Shown here piece after piece: positions 15,983 through 24,443 of a DNA stretch of 64,000 bases. This stretch comes from Actinokineospora baliensis (GTDB lineage Bacteria; Actinomycetota; Actinomycetes; Mycobacteriales; Pseudonocardiaceae): contig NZ_JAFBCK010000001.1 in the NCBI RefSeq assembly GCF_016907695.1, positions 5,320,001-5,384,000 of the forward strand, written 5' to 3'. Both the position numbers and the translations under genes were made by a program. Positions within the stretch are counted from its first letter, which is position 1. The number at the start of each line of letters is the position of its first letter. The notes under the pieces are model-generated. The model saw only the letters and a program-made list of their open reading frames with translations, searched no databases and was not told the DNA's origin.

Positions 15983-16960
15983 GTGATCTGGGTAACCTGG
16001 CGCCAGCACCGCGCCACCCTGCTGACAGCGGCTTTCCTGCTGGTCGCCATCGCCGTCCCCACGCTGATCAGCGGATTCGCCATGCACGAGCAGTTCCGCG
16101 CCGACGGCATCGCCGCCTGCGTGGCCGATCCCAGCGCACGCGCGGGATGCGCGCAGCTGGCCGGGCAGTTCGCCGCCCAGTACGGCGAATGGGAGAACCG
16201 GATGGTGTGGGTGGCCTTCCTGCCCGCGCTCATCGGTGTCTTCGTCGGCGCTCCCCTGCTGGCCAGGGAGTTCGAGCACGGTACCTGGCGATTCGCCTTC
16301 ACCCAGGGCGTCTCCCGCACCAGATGGCTCGTCACCCAGTTGGCCGTGGTCGGCATCGGAGCGGCTGTGCTCGCGCTGGCCTGCTCCCTGCTGTTCAACT
16401 GGTGGCGCCAGCCCTTGGACGCCATGAGCAGCCCGATGCGCACTGCCGCGTTCACCGTGTCGCCCGCCCTGGCGGCACTGACCCTGTTCGCTCTGGCTCT
16501 CGGCGTGTTCGCCGGGGTCCTGCTTCGGCGGACCGTGATCGCCATGGGCCTCACCCTCGCCGTCTTCCTCACGGTGCGCATCACGCTGGAGGAAAAACTC
16601 CGGCCCCACTACCTGAGCCCCCTGGTCAGGACAGACGCACCGGGCGCCCCGAAGGCATCCGACGAGCTTCCTCCGACCGACTGGATCCTGGACGAAGGCC
16701 TGCTCAGCAGCGCGGGCCACAGGCTCTCGGACGGTGAGGAGAGGGCGGTCCTCAGACAGGTCTACGACGACGGCACGGTCCGCGAGGGTGGCGCCGCCCT
16801 TGAACGCTACCTGGCTGAACACGGCCTGCGGCACTACACCGAGTACCACCCAGCAGGCCGCTACCCCGCCATGCTGATGATCGAGTTCGGCCTCTACCTC
16901 GGGCTGGCCTTGGTGCTCTTCGCCGCTGCCGCCCACCTGGTGCGACGCCGAACCTCCTGA
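15983..16960 (+). CDS. ABC permease, six-helix (YtrC-like)
   Basis: 325 residues starting at GTG 15983. The N-terminus 'WVTWRQHRATLLTAAFLLVAIAVPTLI' is typical of actinobacterial permeases in GntR-ABC operons. Six hydrophobic segments are visible; a large extracytoplasmic part lies between helices 5 and 6 (about residues 205-290). 'FEHGTWRFAFTQGVSRTRW' is the family loop. The operon is probably induced by cell-wall-active agents, as for YtrA systems, but the substrate is unknown. Confidence 0.9.
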   Translation: MIWVTWRQHRATLLTAAFLLVAIAVPTLISGFAMHEQFRADGIAACVADPSARAGCAQLAGQFAAQYGEWENRMVWVAFLPALIGVFVGAPLLAREFEHGTWRFAFTQGVSRTRWLVTQLAVVGIGAAVLALACSLLFNWWRQPLDAMSSPMRTAAFTVSPALAALTLFALALGVFAGVLLRRTVIAMGLTLAVFLTVRITLEEKLRPHYLSPLVRTDAPGAPKASDELPPTDWILDEGLLSSAGHRLSDGEERAVLRQVYDDGTVREGGAALERYLAEHGLRHYTEYHPAGRYPAMLMIEFGLYLGLALVLFAAAAHLVRRRTS

Positions 16961-17296
16961 CTGGCAAGCCGGCTTGGTCGACTGTCTACAGTGTCCAGCC
17001 GGCGATTTCGGAGATCGTGATCGTCTGGGGTCGGCTCGCGAGTCGATTTCGACAGAAATGGCGGGTCACCGGCCTTCGATCGGGGACGGCTACACGGCGG
17101 AGCCCTCGGTTCCGAGGTGGATCCGACAGTGGTCGTGGTGCTTTGGCTGTAGCCCTCTGCCACATCCTTCCGGGGCCACTACCCACGTTCGTCCGTTGTT
17201 CTGCACCTCCGGCCGAACACTGCCGCCACCGACCATGGCACGCTGCCGGTGAATCGTGCGGATCCAACCAGATGTCCCATGAAGGAGACAGGAATC
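16961..17296. other. intergenic region upstream of lectin gene
   Basis: This 336-base gap follows the ABC permease. I find no coding frame with support. It holds a small palindrome ACTGTCTACAGT near 16980-16991 that may act as an operator. The 3' end carries the AAGGAGA ribosome site for the lectin gene at 17282-17288. The sequence is less GC-biased than its surroundings, consistent with a promoter region. Confidence 0.4.
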
Positions 17297-17842
17297 GTGC
17301 GCACCGCCTCCAAGACGATAGTGGCGCTATTCGGAGCGCTGGCACTCGTGCTCAGTGCCACCTCCATCGCCACTGCCACGAATAACACGTCGGCGCGACC
17401 CGCGTCCGTGAGTGGTATCAACCCTATCAAGCAGGCCTACGGGCCGCCGAAGTGCGTGGGCTTGGCCAACAACGGGAGCACGGCCAACGGAACCGAACTG
17501 GTCATCTGGGACTGCCACTACGGGAATGACCAGTACTGGTACGACGGCGCCAACAGCTCCCTGAAGAGTTCCGCGTCCGGCTACCCGAACGGCAAGTGCG
17601 TCGGATTGGCCAACAACGGCAGCACAGTCAACGGAACACGGCTGGTCATCTGGGACTGCCACTACGGTCTCGACCAGCGATGGGCGTTCGTGTGGGAGTC
17701 GCAAACCGGTAAGTGGGCTTTCAAGAACACCCCGTCCAACAAGTGCGTTGGGCTGGCCGACAACGGTAGTATTGCCAACGGAACACGGCTGGTCATCTGG
17801 GACTGCCACCAGGGATCCGATCAGCAGTGGGTCCGGCCCTGA
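17297..17842 (+). CDS. secreted stand-alone RICIN-like lectin with three repeats
   Basis: 181 residues from GTG 17297 (an ATG at 17279 in frame is possible). The signal peptide runs to about residue 27 and ends in ATA. The mature protein carries three copies of 'KCVGLANNGSTxNGTxLVIWDCHYG', each followed by a QxW-like motif (DQYW, DQRW, DQQW). That makes one beta-trefoil with a paired Cys in each lobe. As for the lectin at 7419, there is no hydrolase domain. A role in adhesion or in binding competitor or host glycans is possible. Confidence 0.87.
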   Translation: MRTASKTIVALFGALALVLSATSIATATNNTSARPASVSGINPIKQAYGPPKCVGLANNGSTANGTELVIWDCHYGNDQYWYDGANSSLKSSASGYPNGKCVGLANNGSTVNGTRLVIWDCHYGLDQRWAFVWESQTGKWAFKNTPSNKCVGLADNGSIANGTRLVIWDCHQGSDQQWVRP

Positions 17843-17863
17843 CGCCCCACAAGCCGTACGTGC

Positions 17864-17902
17864 GGTGTGCCGCTGTCTGCCCGGCACGGACAGCGGCACA
17901 CC
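17864..17902. terminator. 14-bp hairpin terminator
   Basis: Left arm GGTGTGCCGCTGTC at 17864-17877, right arm 17889-17902, loop 11 bases. It begins 21 bases after the lectin stop and lies before the convergent gene that ends at 18070. Confidence 0.8.
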
Positions 17903-18069
17903 CGTTCGGCGAGTCACGGCCCTTCGGCGGCATGGTGCGGAACTGCGGTAGGCGTGGTCGTGCGTCCGATCGGTGGCGTGGCGCTGGGCTGGACTTGGAC
18001 CGCTCGGTCCTGGGGTTGTTCCTGGGTGGACGCTTCTTCGCAGCGGCTCCAACCATCCACTTGCGACGA

Positions 18070-18483
18070 CTACAGCTCGTGATCAGGTTGCTGAGAGTCG
18101 ACGTAGTAGGCGAACTTGGTCGCGTCCAAGGCCGAGTTCGCAGGGACCCACTTCTCCCAGACCCGCATAGTCCCGTCTCTCGCGTCGTATCCGCCATCGG
18201 GCCGGGCGGTGGCTGTGATCCCGTGCACGACAACCAGATCGTTTGCGTGGTTACGCGCGTTCTCAACCTCGTTGATCGTGAGTTCCACGGTTCGGGCGTC
18301 GGTCGTGGTGCCCTTGACCTCGACGCGGTGATCCGGCCGCAGCCCGATGACCAATAGCCAATACTGCTTGCCTGATCCGTTGCGCTGCAGGCAGTTGAGG
18401 TCGGTCCCCACGTCCGGACGGTCGGTGATCTCGAGCCAGTAGCGCTCGTCGGGGTCGCCATCCCACCAGGTGTTGATCTTCAT
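18070..18483 (-). CDS. shortened EVE-like/DUF3883-like protein
   Basis: 137 residues from the ATG at 18483. The first half, 'NTWWDGDPDERYWLEITDRPDVGTDL', matches the start of EVE-like modified-base-reader domains found in restriction-linked proteins. The second half, 'HRVEVKGTTTDARTVELTINEVENA', matches the core of DUF3883, whose ExK pair belongs to a PD-(D/E)XK nuclease-like fold. In the longer proteins I know, these parts are separated by a few hundred residues. Here they are joined at about residue 53, so an internal deletion is likely. It stands alone, without a methylase or helicase partner. It may be a degraded defence gene or a small stand-alone form. Confidence 0.5.
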   Translation of the reverse strand: MKINTWWDGDPDERYWLEITDRPDVGTDLNCLQRNGSGKQYWLLVIGLRPDHRVEVKGTTTDARTVELTINEVENARNHANDLVVVHGITATARPDGGYDARDGTMRVWEKWVPANSALDATKFAYYVDSQQPDHEL

Positions 18484-18655
18484 AGTGCATACCTTGCCGA
18501 AATCGCTCGATCGGGTGGCCCACTTCGCGCATACGGGTCCAATGTCACCGCTCGAACGTCGCGGCTGAGGTGGCCGGGAAGTACAAGACTGTTCTTCCCG
18601 GGTGCGGCTGTGCATTCTCGGTGGCATCAATCGTCAACCCAGGGGGTCTGCGGGT

Positions 18656-20683
18656 ATGGCCGGTAGTGATCTCGACCGTGAGATCGGCCTTGAGCAGGGG
18701 TATGTGGATGGCCTGTACGCGGAGGTGGACGCCATGCGCGCGGTGGCGGCCGCGAGGGGTGCCGAGGGGGATCCGGTCTGGCGGGCGGAGGTGGCCAGGC
18801 TGGACGCGGCGGAGGAGGGGTTGTGCTTCGGGCGGCTGGACATGGACGACGGGAGGCGGGTTTACGTCGGGAGGTTGGGGCTGTTCCGGGGCGAGGAGCC
18901 GTTGTTGGTCGACTGGCGGGCGCCGGTGGCCCAGGTCTTCTACACCGCGACCGCGGCCGCTCCGCAGGGTGTGCGGCGACGGCGGCGGATCACCACGCGG
19001 GGCAGGGTGGTGATCGCGCTCGACGACGAGTTGGTGAGCGGTGACGGTGATGACGGGCTGGTCGGGGAAGCGGCGTTGCTGGCGGCGGTCACCGCGGAGC
19101 GGACCGGGCGCATGCACGACGTCGTGGCCACGCTGCGGGCCGAGCAGGACCGGATCATCCGGCACGAGTCCAGCGGGTTGCTGGTGGTGCAGGGTGGCCC
19201 TGGTACCGGCAAGACAGTGGTCGCGTTGCACCGGGTCGCCTACTTGCTCTACACCCGTGCACACCTGCGCGTCCGCGGCGTCTTGGTCGTGGGGCCCAGC
19301 CGGATCTTCCTCGACTACATCGGCCAGGTCCTGCCGGGTCTGGGCGAGCACAGCGTGGTGACGACCACCATCGCCGACCTGTGGCCCGGCGTCGAGGCCC
19401 CGCGGGCGGAGCCTTCCGAGACCGCGGAGCTCAAAGGCCGGGCGGTCATGGCCGAACGGCTGGCGGACGCGGTGCGGTCGCGGGTTCGGGTGCCGGACGG
19501 CCCGGTCGAGGTCGACTTCGAGGGGCAGGTGTTGCGGCTCGACGACGGCGCTTGCGTCCGTGCGGTGCGGAAGGCCAGGCGGACCGGGCTCCCGCACAAC
19601 CAGGCCAGGTTGGCCTTCCAGTCGGAGATCGTGGACGTACTCGCGGACCGCCTGATCGAGGACATGGAGGCGGTCGTGCTCACCGACTCCGGCGAGGCGA
19701 TCGACGGGGGCAGCGCGGACGGCCGTCTCAGCGAGGCCGACCTGCGTGCGCTCGCCGCCGCGGGTGTCGTGCTCGGTCATGACGAAGACGACGGACCGAG
19801 ATCCTTGCTGGACGAGACCGATCGGGCCAGCCTGCGGGACTCGCTGCTCGCCGACAAAGGTGTCCAGGCCGCGCTCGACGGGGTGTGGCCGCCGCTGACC
19901 CCGGAGCAGGTGGTGTCGGACCTCATCGGTGCGCCCGTCGACGACTGGAGCGCCGCGGATGTCCCGTTGCTGGACGAGGCCGCCGCCCTGATCGGCCAGG
20001 GCGGCGACCGCGCGGTGTTCGGGCACGTGGTCGTCGACGAGGCGCAGGAACTGTCCGAAATGGCCTGGCGGATGCTGATGCGCCGGTGCCCCACCAAGTC
20101 GATGACCGTCGTCGGGGACCTCGCCCAGACCGGCAGCCCCGCGGGCGCTTCCTCCTGGGACCGCGTGCTGCGGCCACACATGCAGGACCGCTGGCAGCTC
20201 GCGCAGCTCACGGTCAACTACCGCACCCCTGTGGAGATCATGGCCGCCGCCGCCGACCTGCTCGCCGCCCACCACCCCACGACGCCACCACCCCAGTCGG
20301 TCCGCTCGACCGGCGAGGCACCGTGGCGGATCCGCACCACCCGCGCCGACCTGCCCAGAGTCATCGCCGACCTCGCGGCGGCACACACTGAAGGCCAACT
20401 CGCGGTCATCGCGCCGGATGTCCACATCGGATCGCTCGCCGCCGCGCTGTCCCTTCCCCCGCGACCGGACCTGACCGACAAGGTCGTACTGCTCACCACC
20501 GACCAGGCCAAGGGGCTAGAGTTCGACTCGGTCCTGATTGCCGACCCCGGCACGATCCTCGGCGAACCGCTGGGCCACAACGACCTCTACGTCGCCATGA
20601 CCAGAACTACCCGCCGACTGGGAATCGTGCACCCCGGCCCGCCACCAGCGGAGCTGTCAGCCGTGCGGGAACTCCACCCCTGA
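18656..20683 (+). CDS. HelD/HelR-like RNA polymerase-associated ATPase
   Basis: 675 residues from the ATG at 18656, preceded by an AGGGGG stretch. The N-terminal coiled coil 'DREIGLEQGYVDGLYAEVDAMRAVAAAR' is followed by 'VYVGRLGLF...LLVDWRAPVAQVFYTAT', a HelD hallmark. Superfamily 1 motifs follow: Walker A 'GGPGTGKTVVALHRVAYLL', motif II region 'HVVVDEAQELS', motif III 'GDLAQTG', motif V 'LTTDQAKGLEFDSVLI' and motif VI 'VAMTRTTRRLG'. HelD-type proteins remove RNA polymerase from stalled complexes. The actinomycete HelR branch also displaces rifamycins and gives tolerance. I see no rifamycin-associated element upstream. Confidence 0.88.
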   Translation: MAGSDLDREIGLEQGYVDGLYAEVDAMRAVAAARGAEGDPVWRAEVARLDAAEEGLCFGRLDMDDGRRVYVGRLGLFRGEEPLLVDWRAPVAQVFYTATAAAPQGVRRRRRITTRGRVVIALDDELVSGDGDDGLVGEAALLAAVTAERTGRMHDVVATLRAEQDRIIRHESSGLLVVQGGPGTGKTVVALHRVAYLLYTRAHLRVRGVLVVGPSRIFLDYIGQVLPGLGEHSVVTTTIADLWPGVEAPRAEPSETAELKGRAVMAERLADAVRSRVRVPDGPVEVDFEGQVLRLDDGACVRAVRKARRTGLPHNQARLAFQSEIVDVLADRLIEDMEAVVLTDSGEAIDGGSADGRLSEADLRALAAAGVVLGHDEDDGPRSLLDETDRASLRDSLLADKGVQAALDGVWPPLTPEQVVSDLIGAPVDDWSAADVPLLDEAAALIGQGGDRAVFGHVVVDEAQELSEMAWRMLMRRCPTKSMTVVGDLAQTGSPAGASSWDRVLRPHMQDRWQLAQLTVNYRTPVEIMAAAADLLAAHHPTTPPPQSVRSTGEAPWRIRTTRADLPRVIADLAAAHTEGQLAVIAPDVHIGSLAAALSLPPRPDLTDKVVLLTTDQAKGLEFDSVLIADPGTILGEPLGHNDLYVAMTRTTRRLGIVHPGPPPAELSAVRELHP

Positions 20684-20796
20684 TCCGGCTGCCGGAGCGG
20701 GGCCGAAGAGGGCCAGGGGGCGACTTCACCAAGCGGGCCAACCTCGACGCTTTTCTCAACGCGGAGTTCGGATCACTGCGGGCCGCTGGGCCCGCG

Positions 20797-21462
20797 TCAT
20801 GCCCCCTGCGGTGTTCGCTGGCGGACGCCGAGGATGAGGAGGTGGCCTACCATCCAGAACTCGGCGATGGAGGCGGGGATGGCCATGAGTTCGAAGAGGG
20901 TCTTGGCGTTGGGGACTAGGTAGAGGACGAACGGGCTGAGCAGGTAGCAGACGCCGCCGATTAGGAGGGTCCAGGCTAGGGGGCGGGGCATCCAGCCTGA
21001 GCGCAGGACGCACCAGGCCATGGGGAGTAGCCAGAGGCCGAAGAACAGGGCGCCGACCTCCCACAGGGTGTAGCTGGTCACGTACAGGACCTGGACGGTG
21101 GCCGCGTCGGAGGGGAGGTGGACCGCGGTGGCGAGCAGGGCCGTGCTGAGGAGTGTCACCACCGTGTTGACCAGGCCGAAGGCGGCGATCCCGCTCGCGG
21201 CGAAGGAGTCGACGGGGCGGAACAGGCGGTAGAACCAGGCGGCGGAGAGGGCCTGGAACACGACCATGGCCATCTCTAGCGCGATTCCCACTCGGGCGAG
21301 GGAGTCGTGGGCGAGCAGGTTGGTCAGGGTCGCGGCGGGGTTGTCGGCCACGAAGACCTGCTGGCGGATGACGATGAAGCCGAGCGCGCCGGTGATGGCC
21401 AGGCCGAGGTAGAAGATCCCGGTCAGGCGTGCTGTGCGCATGGTGTCTTGAGTTGTGTGCAT
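20797..21462 (-). CDS. DUF4386 family membrane protein
   Basis: 221 residues with six hydrophobic helices. The N-terminus 'RTARLTGIFYLGLAITGALGFIVIRQQVFVADNPAATLTNLLAHDSLARVGIALEM' and the segment 'LWEVGALFFGLWLLPMAWCVLRSGWMPR' are diagnostic of DUF4386, an uncharacterised family of bacterial integral membrane proteins. GGGAG precedes the start. Confidence 0.85.
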   Translation of the reverse strand: MHTTQDTMRTARLTGIFYLGLAITGALGFIVIRQQVFVADNPAATLTNLLAHDSLARVGIALEMAMVVFQALSAAWFYRLFRPVDSFAASGIAAFGLVNTVVTLLSTALLATAVHLPSDAATVQVLYVTSYTLWEVGALFFGLWLLPMAWCVLRSGWMPRPLAWTLLIGGVCYLLSPFVLYLVPNAKTLFELMAIPASIAEFWMVGHLLILGVRQRTPQGA

Positions 21463-21537
21463 GGTCGCTCCCTGGTTGAGGGCATGGGGAATCGGGCCGC
21501 GATGCTGCTGCCTCGCGCGCCGTTGTGGTTGTGGGGC

Positions 21538-21756
21538 TTACTGTTCGGGGTAGCCGAAGACGTCGTCGAGGGGGACCTTGAAGACGCGGGCGATCTGGAA
21601 GGCCACTTCCAGCGATGGTGAGTAGCGGCCTTGTTCGATCGCGATGATGGTCTGGCGGGTCACGCCGATGCGGTCGGCCAGGTCAGCCTGGGTCATCTCC
21701 CCCGTGGCGAAGCGCAACGCGCGGATCGAGTTGGTGACCTTGGTGGGCTTGCCCAT
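21538..21756 (-). CDS. XRE-family regulator (short HTH)
   Basis: 72 residues, essentially a single Cro/cI-type helix-turn-helix: 'MTQADLADRIGVTRQTIIAIEQGRYSPSLEVAFQIARVFKVPLDDVFGYPE'. It follows the membrane-protein gene 21757-22176 directly, with no gap. That arrangement is common for XRE regulators paired with a DUF2178-like membrane protein. It may bind the palindrome at 22227-22241 upstream of the pair. Confidence 0.9.
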   Translation of the reverse strand: MGKPTKVTNSIRALRFATGEMTQADLADRIGVTRQTIIAIEQGRYSPSLEVAFQIARVFKVPLDDVFGYPEQ

Positions 21757-22176
21757 CTACCAGCCCCGCCGGTACGCGACGAGCTTCACGACGGTCGAGG
21801 CCAGCGCGGCGAGGACGAACGACACGTAGAGCGCGTTCGCGATCCAGAAGTGATCGGCCTTGACCATCGCCAGGACCAGCGGCCCGACCGCGCAGACGCT
21901 CATGACGTAGAACCCGACGTGCTCGCCGCGGCGGTTGATCTCCCGGTCGCGTTCGTCGGCCTTGCCCGCGTCCTTGGGCGAGACCACGGCGGCCACGACG
22001 GTCAGCACGATGTTCGCGACGATCCCGACGCCGATCGCGGTGAGCAGCGGTCGCACGTAGGCGATCTCCGCGACGTTGGCACCCGGCAGCTCGGACAGGA
22101 TGCTGACCAGGTAGATGACCGGGACCACCACGCAGACCAGTGCGTAGATCCAGGCACGCTGCTCTTCGGACGACAT
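21757..22176 (-). CDS. DUF2178-like four-helix membrane protein
   Basis: 139 residues from the ATG at 22176, preceded by GGGAG; an upstream in-frame start at 22233 would add 19 residues and lie in the promoter. Four hydrophobic segments flank a charged loop, 'SPKDAGKADERDREINRRGEHVGFYV'. The 'DERDxxIxxRG' loop is the signature of DUF2178 proteins. It is co-transcribed with the XRE regulator, and the pair may work as a sensor and repressor. Confidence 0.75.
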   Translation of the reverse strand: MSSEEQRAWIYALVCVVVPVIYLVSILSELPGANVAEIAYVRPLLTAIGVGIVANIVLTVVAAVVSPKDAGKADERDREINRRGEHVGFYVMSVCAVGPLVLAMVKADHFWIANALYVSFVLAALASTVVKLVAYRRGW

Positions 22177-22212
22177 GCGCCGCTCCCCGTGTACAGAATG
22201 TTTGACACGTCC

Positions 22213-22241
22213 AAGGTAAAGCGGCGTTGACATCGTGTCAA
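22213..22241 (-). promoter_or_regulatory. promoter with palindrome over the -35 box
   Basis: On the minus strand TTGACA (22241-22236) and TACCTT (22218-22213) are 17 bases apart, a good housekeeping spacing. The -35 is one arm of a perfect inverted repeat, TTGACA-TCG-TGTCAA, at 22227-22241, so a bound regulator would block it. The XRE protein of the same operon is the obvious candidate. Confidence 0.6.
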
Positions 22242-22262
22242 GGATATTTGACTATGCCCAGG

Positions 22263-22676
22263 TCAGGCGAGGGCCACCACGGCGGCGAGGGCGCTGAGGG
22301 CGAGCACGAACGGCGAGTACAGGCGGCGGTTCAGGCGGTTGTAGTCGGCGTTGGCCGTGCGCTGCGCGAGGGGCTCGAGCGCGCGGAGGAAGAACACGAC
22401 CGCGATGCCCCAGATCGACCACTCGTAGACCCAGTCGGCGACGATCCGCAACGTGGGCCAGTGCAGCGCGAGGACCAGGTACGCGGCGAGGACCAGGAGC
22501 GCGCCCACCAGCGTGGTCAGCGGCCACGGCGGCAGGGCCTCGTGGTCGCCCATGGTCTTGCGGGCCGCCTCGCGTTCGGAGGCGAAGGGGAAGTAGACGC
22601 CCGCCGCCCAGGAGAGGTGGAGCACTCCGACGACGGTCAACGACAGGGCAAGCACGATGGCGATGATGCTGGTCAC
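22263..22676 (-). CDS. DUF3995 family membrane protein
   Basis: 137 residues with four hydrophobic helices. 'LALSLTVVGVLHLSWAAGVYFPF' and 'YEWSIWGIAVVFFLRALEPLAQRTANADYNRLNRRLYSPFVLALSALAAVVAL' match the DUF3995 pattern, including the conserved LHxxWA of helix 1 and the 'YNRxxRRxYSPxxLxLs' terminal motif. Function unknown. It stops 22 bases from the promoter of the DUF2178-XRE pair. Confidence 0.85.
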   Translation of the reverse strand: MTSIIAIVLALSLTVVGVLHLSWAAGVYFPFASEREAARKTMGDHEALPPWPLTTLVGALLVLAAYLVLALHWPTLRIVADWVYEWSIWGIAVVFFLRALEPLAQRTANADYNRLNRRLYSPFVLALSALAAVVALA

Positions 22677-22870
22677 CAGTCCCCCAGACTGTTCGTGGTC
22701 ATCCCCATTGTCGCGCGCGAGTCCGATGTGGATGTTGGAGGCGTGAGCGGTTTCACGAGCTCGGTCCTGCGGCGGTCAGGTCCGTCGAGAAGAATCTCGA
22801 CGGAGCTGTCGAGAACCGGCGCTGCCGTTCGTCACCTGGGCGAGCAAGCCTTCGACGATGAGGAGCGAAC

Positions 22871-23230
22871 GTGAAGTACGCGATGCTGATCTGCGGTGAC
22901 GACCAGGAGTGGGCGGCATTGTCCCCTGAGGAGGAGGGGGCCGTGATGGAGCGGGTCTACGCGTGGTTCGAGCGGTGGCAGCCGTCCGGCAAGGTGGCGG
23001 AGGGCGGCATCGAGCTGCAGGCGCGGGAGACGGCGAAGACGGTTCGGGCAGGGGCGGGTGGTGAGCCGGTGATCACCGATGGGCCGTACGTCGAGCTCAA
23101 GGAGGTCGTCGGGTCGGTCATCGTGCTGGAGTGCGATGACATCGACGAGGCCGTGGGGATCGCCGCGACTTGGCCGCTCGCGCCTGGGGTGAGCGCGGTG
23201 GAGGTCCGTCCGGTGATGGTTCGCGAGTAG
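22871..23230 (+). CDS. YciI-related (DGPF domain) protein
   Basis: 119 residues with the YCII fold: 'MKYAMLICGDDQEW' at the start and 'ITDGPYVELKEVVGSVIVLECDDIDEAVGIAATWP' carrying the DGP motif, then 'VEVRPVM'. A GAGGAG ribosome site precedes the ATG. In actinobacteria this family almost always accompanies an ECF sigma factor such as the one at 23235-24443. Here the two are convergent rather than in one operon. It probably modulates that sigma factor or binds a small ligand. Confidence 0.9.
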   Translation: MKYAMLICGDDQEWAALSPEEEGAVMERVYAWFERWQPSGKVAEGGIELQARETAKTVRAGAGGEPVITDGPYVELKEVVGSVIVLECDDIDEAVGIAATWPLAPGVSAVEVRPVMVRE

Positions 23231-23234
23231 GGCG

Positions 23235-24443
23235 TCACCGCCCGCGTCCCAGCTCCCCAACCCGGCGCGACATCAGCTCGCGTTCGGCCGGGTTGGTCGC
23301 GAGGTCGAGCGCGCGCTGCGCGGACTCGAGCGCCTCGGTCGGGCGGTCGAGCGCGGCCAGCAGGGTGGACCGGGCGGCGTGCCAGAGGTGGTAGCCCGCA
23401 AGCCGGTCGCCGAGTGCCTCCACTTCGTCCAGTGCGGGCTCCGGACCGACGGCGAACTGGGTGGCGACTGCCCGGTTGAGCAGCACGACGGGCGAGGGAT
23501 CCAGTGCGTATAGCCGGTCGTAGAGCGCGCGAACGTCGGTCCAGTTGGTGTCCTGGTAGGACGCGGCCAGCGCGTGCAGTGCGGCGATACCCGCCCGGGT
23601 CTGGTACGGCCCCGGCTTGCCGAGACGCACGGCGGACTTCAGCCGCAGGACAGCGCGGCCGATCGCCTCCCGGTCCCACAGCCGCCGGTCCTGTTGCTCG
23701 AGCAGGACGATCCGGCCCCAGGAGTCGAACCGCGCGGCCGCGCGGGCGTGGTGTAGCTCCACCAGCGCGGCGAGACCGGCGACCTCCGGCTCGCGGGGCA
23801 GCGCCGTGGCGAGTTGGCGAGCCAGCTCGACGCCCTCGCGGGCCAGCTCGCGTCGGTGGACCGACTGGCCGCTGGACAGGTAGCCCTCGTTGAACACCAG
23901 GTAGATCACCGCGAGTACGGCGGACAACCTGTCGCCGTACTCGTCGGTGCTCGGCACGGTGAACTCGACGCCGCGATCGCGCAGTTGGCGCTTGGCGCGG
24001 GAAAGCCGCTGCGCCATCGTCGGCACCGGGACCAGGAACGCCGCGGCGATCTCAGCGGTGCTCAGGCCGCTGGCGGCGTACAGCGTGAGCGCGACCCGTG
24101 CGGGCTCGGCGAGATCTGGGTGGCAGCAGGCGAAGATCGTGGCCAGCCGGTCGTCCGCGCCGGGCTCAGGCGGCGGTTCGGCGGCCACCCTGGCGGCCTT
24201 CTCCCGGCCGACGGCGTCGCGGCGCAGTCGGTCCAGCGCCTTGCGCCAGGCCGTGGTGACCAGCCACCCGGCCGGGCTGTCCGGTATGCCGTCGGCCTGC
24301 CAGTGGGTGATCGCCTCGGCCAGCGCGTCGGACAGGGCCTCCTCGGCCCGGTCGAAGTCGCCGAGCGTGCGGCTGAGCACGCCCAGCATGCCCGCCGCCT
24401 CCGTGCGCCAGATCCGACCGACCAGCTCAGCCACCTCGTCCAC
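23235..24443 (-). CDS. ECF-type sigma factor with C-terminal DUF6596/TPR-like domain
   Basis: 402 residues from the GTG at 24443 giving 'MDEVAELVGRIWRTEA'; an upstream in-frame ATG at 24536 adds a Pro-rich tail unlike the family. Region 2 is 'GDFDRAEEALSDALAEAITHWQADGIPDSPAGWLVTTAWRKALDRLRRD'. Region 4 is 'LSTAEIAAAFLVPVPTMAQRLSRAKRQLR'. The large C-terminal domain ('VIYLVFNEGYLSS..', 'LLEQQDRRLWDREAI', 'LYDRLYALDPSPVVLLNRAVA') is typical of the group that replaces an anti-sigma factor by a built-in control domain and pairs with YciI proteins. Target promoters are unknown. Confidence 0.92.
   Translation of the reverse strand: MDEVAELVGRIWRTEAAGMLGVLSRTLGDFDRAEEALSDALAEAITHWQADGIPDSPAGWLVTTAWRKALDRLRRDAVGREKAARVAAEPPPEPGADDRLATIFACCHPDLAEPARVALTLYAASGLSTAEIAAAFLVPVPTMAQRLSRAKRQLRDRGVEFTVPSTDEYGDRLSAVLAVIYLVFNEGYLSSGQSVHRRELAREGVELARQLATALPREPEVAGLAALVELHHARAAARFDSWGRIVLLEQQDRRLWDREAIGRAVLRLKSAVRLGKPGPYQTRAGIAALHALAASYQDTNWTDVRALYDRLYALDPSPVVLLNRAVATQFAVGPEPALDEVEALGDRLAGYHLWHAARSTLLAALDRPTEALESAQRALDLATNPAERELMSRRVGELGRGR

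Noticed and set aside
15215..16936. 573-residue minus-strand frame
   Set aside because: Antisense to the ABC ATPase and permease of the YtrA-type operon; Gly/Asp/Gln-rich and no ribosome site.
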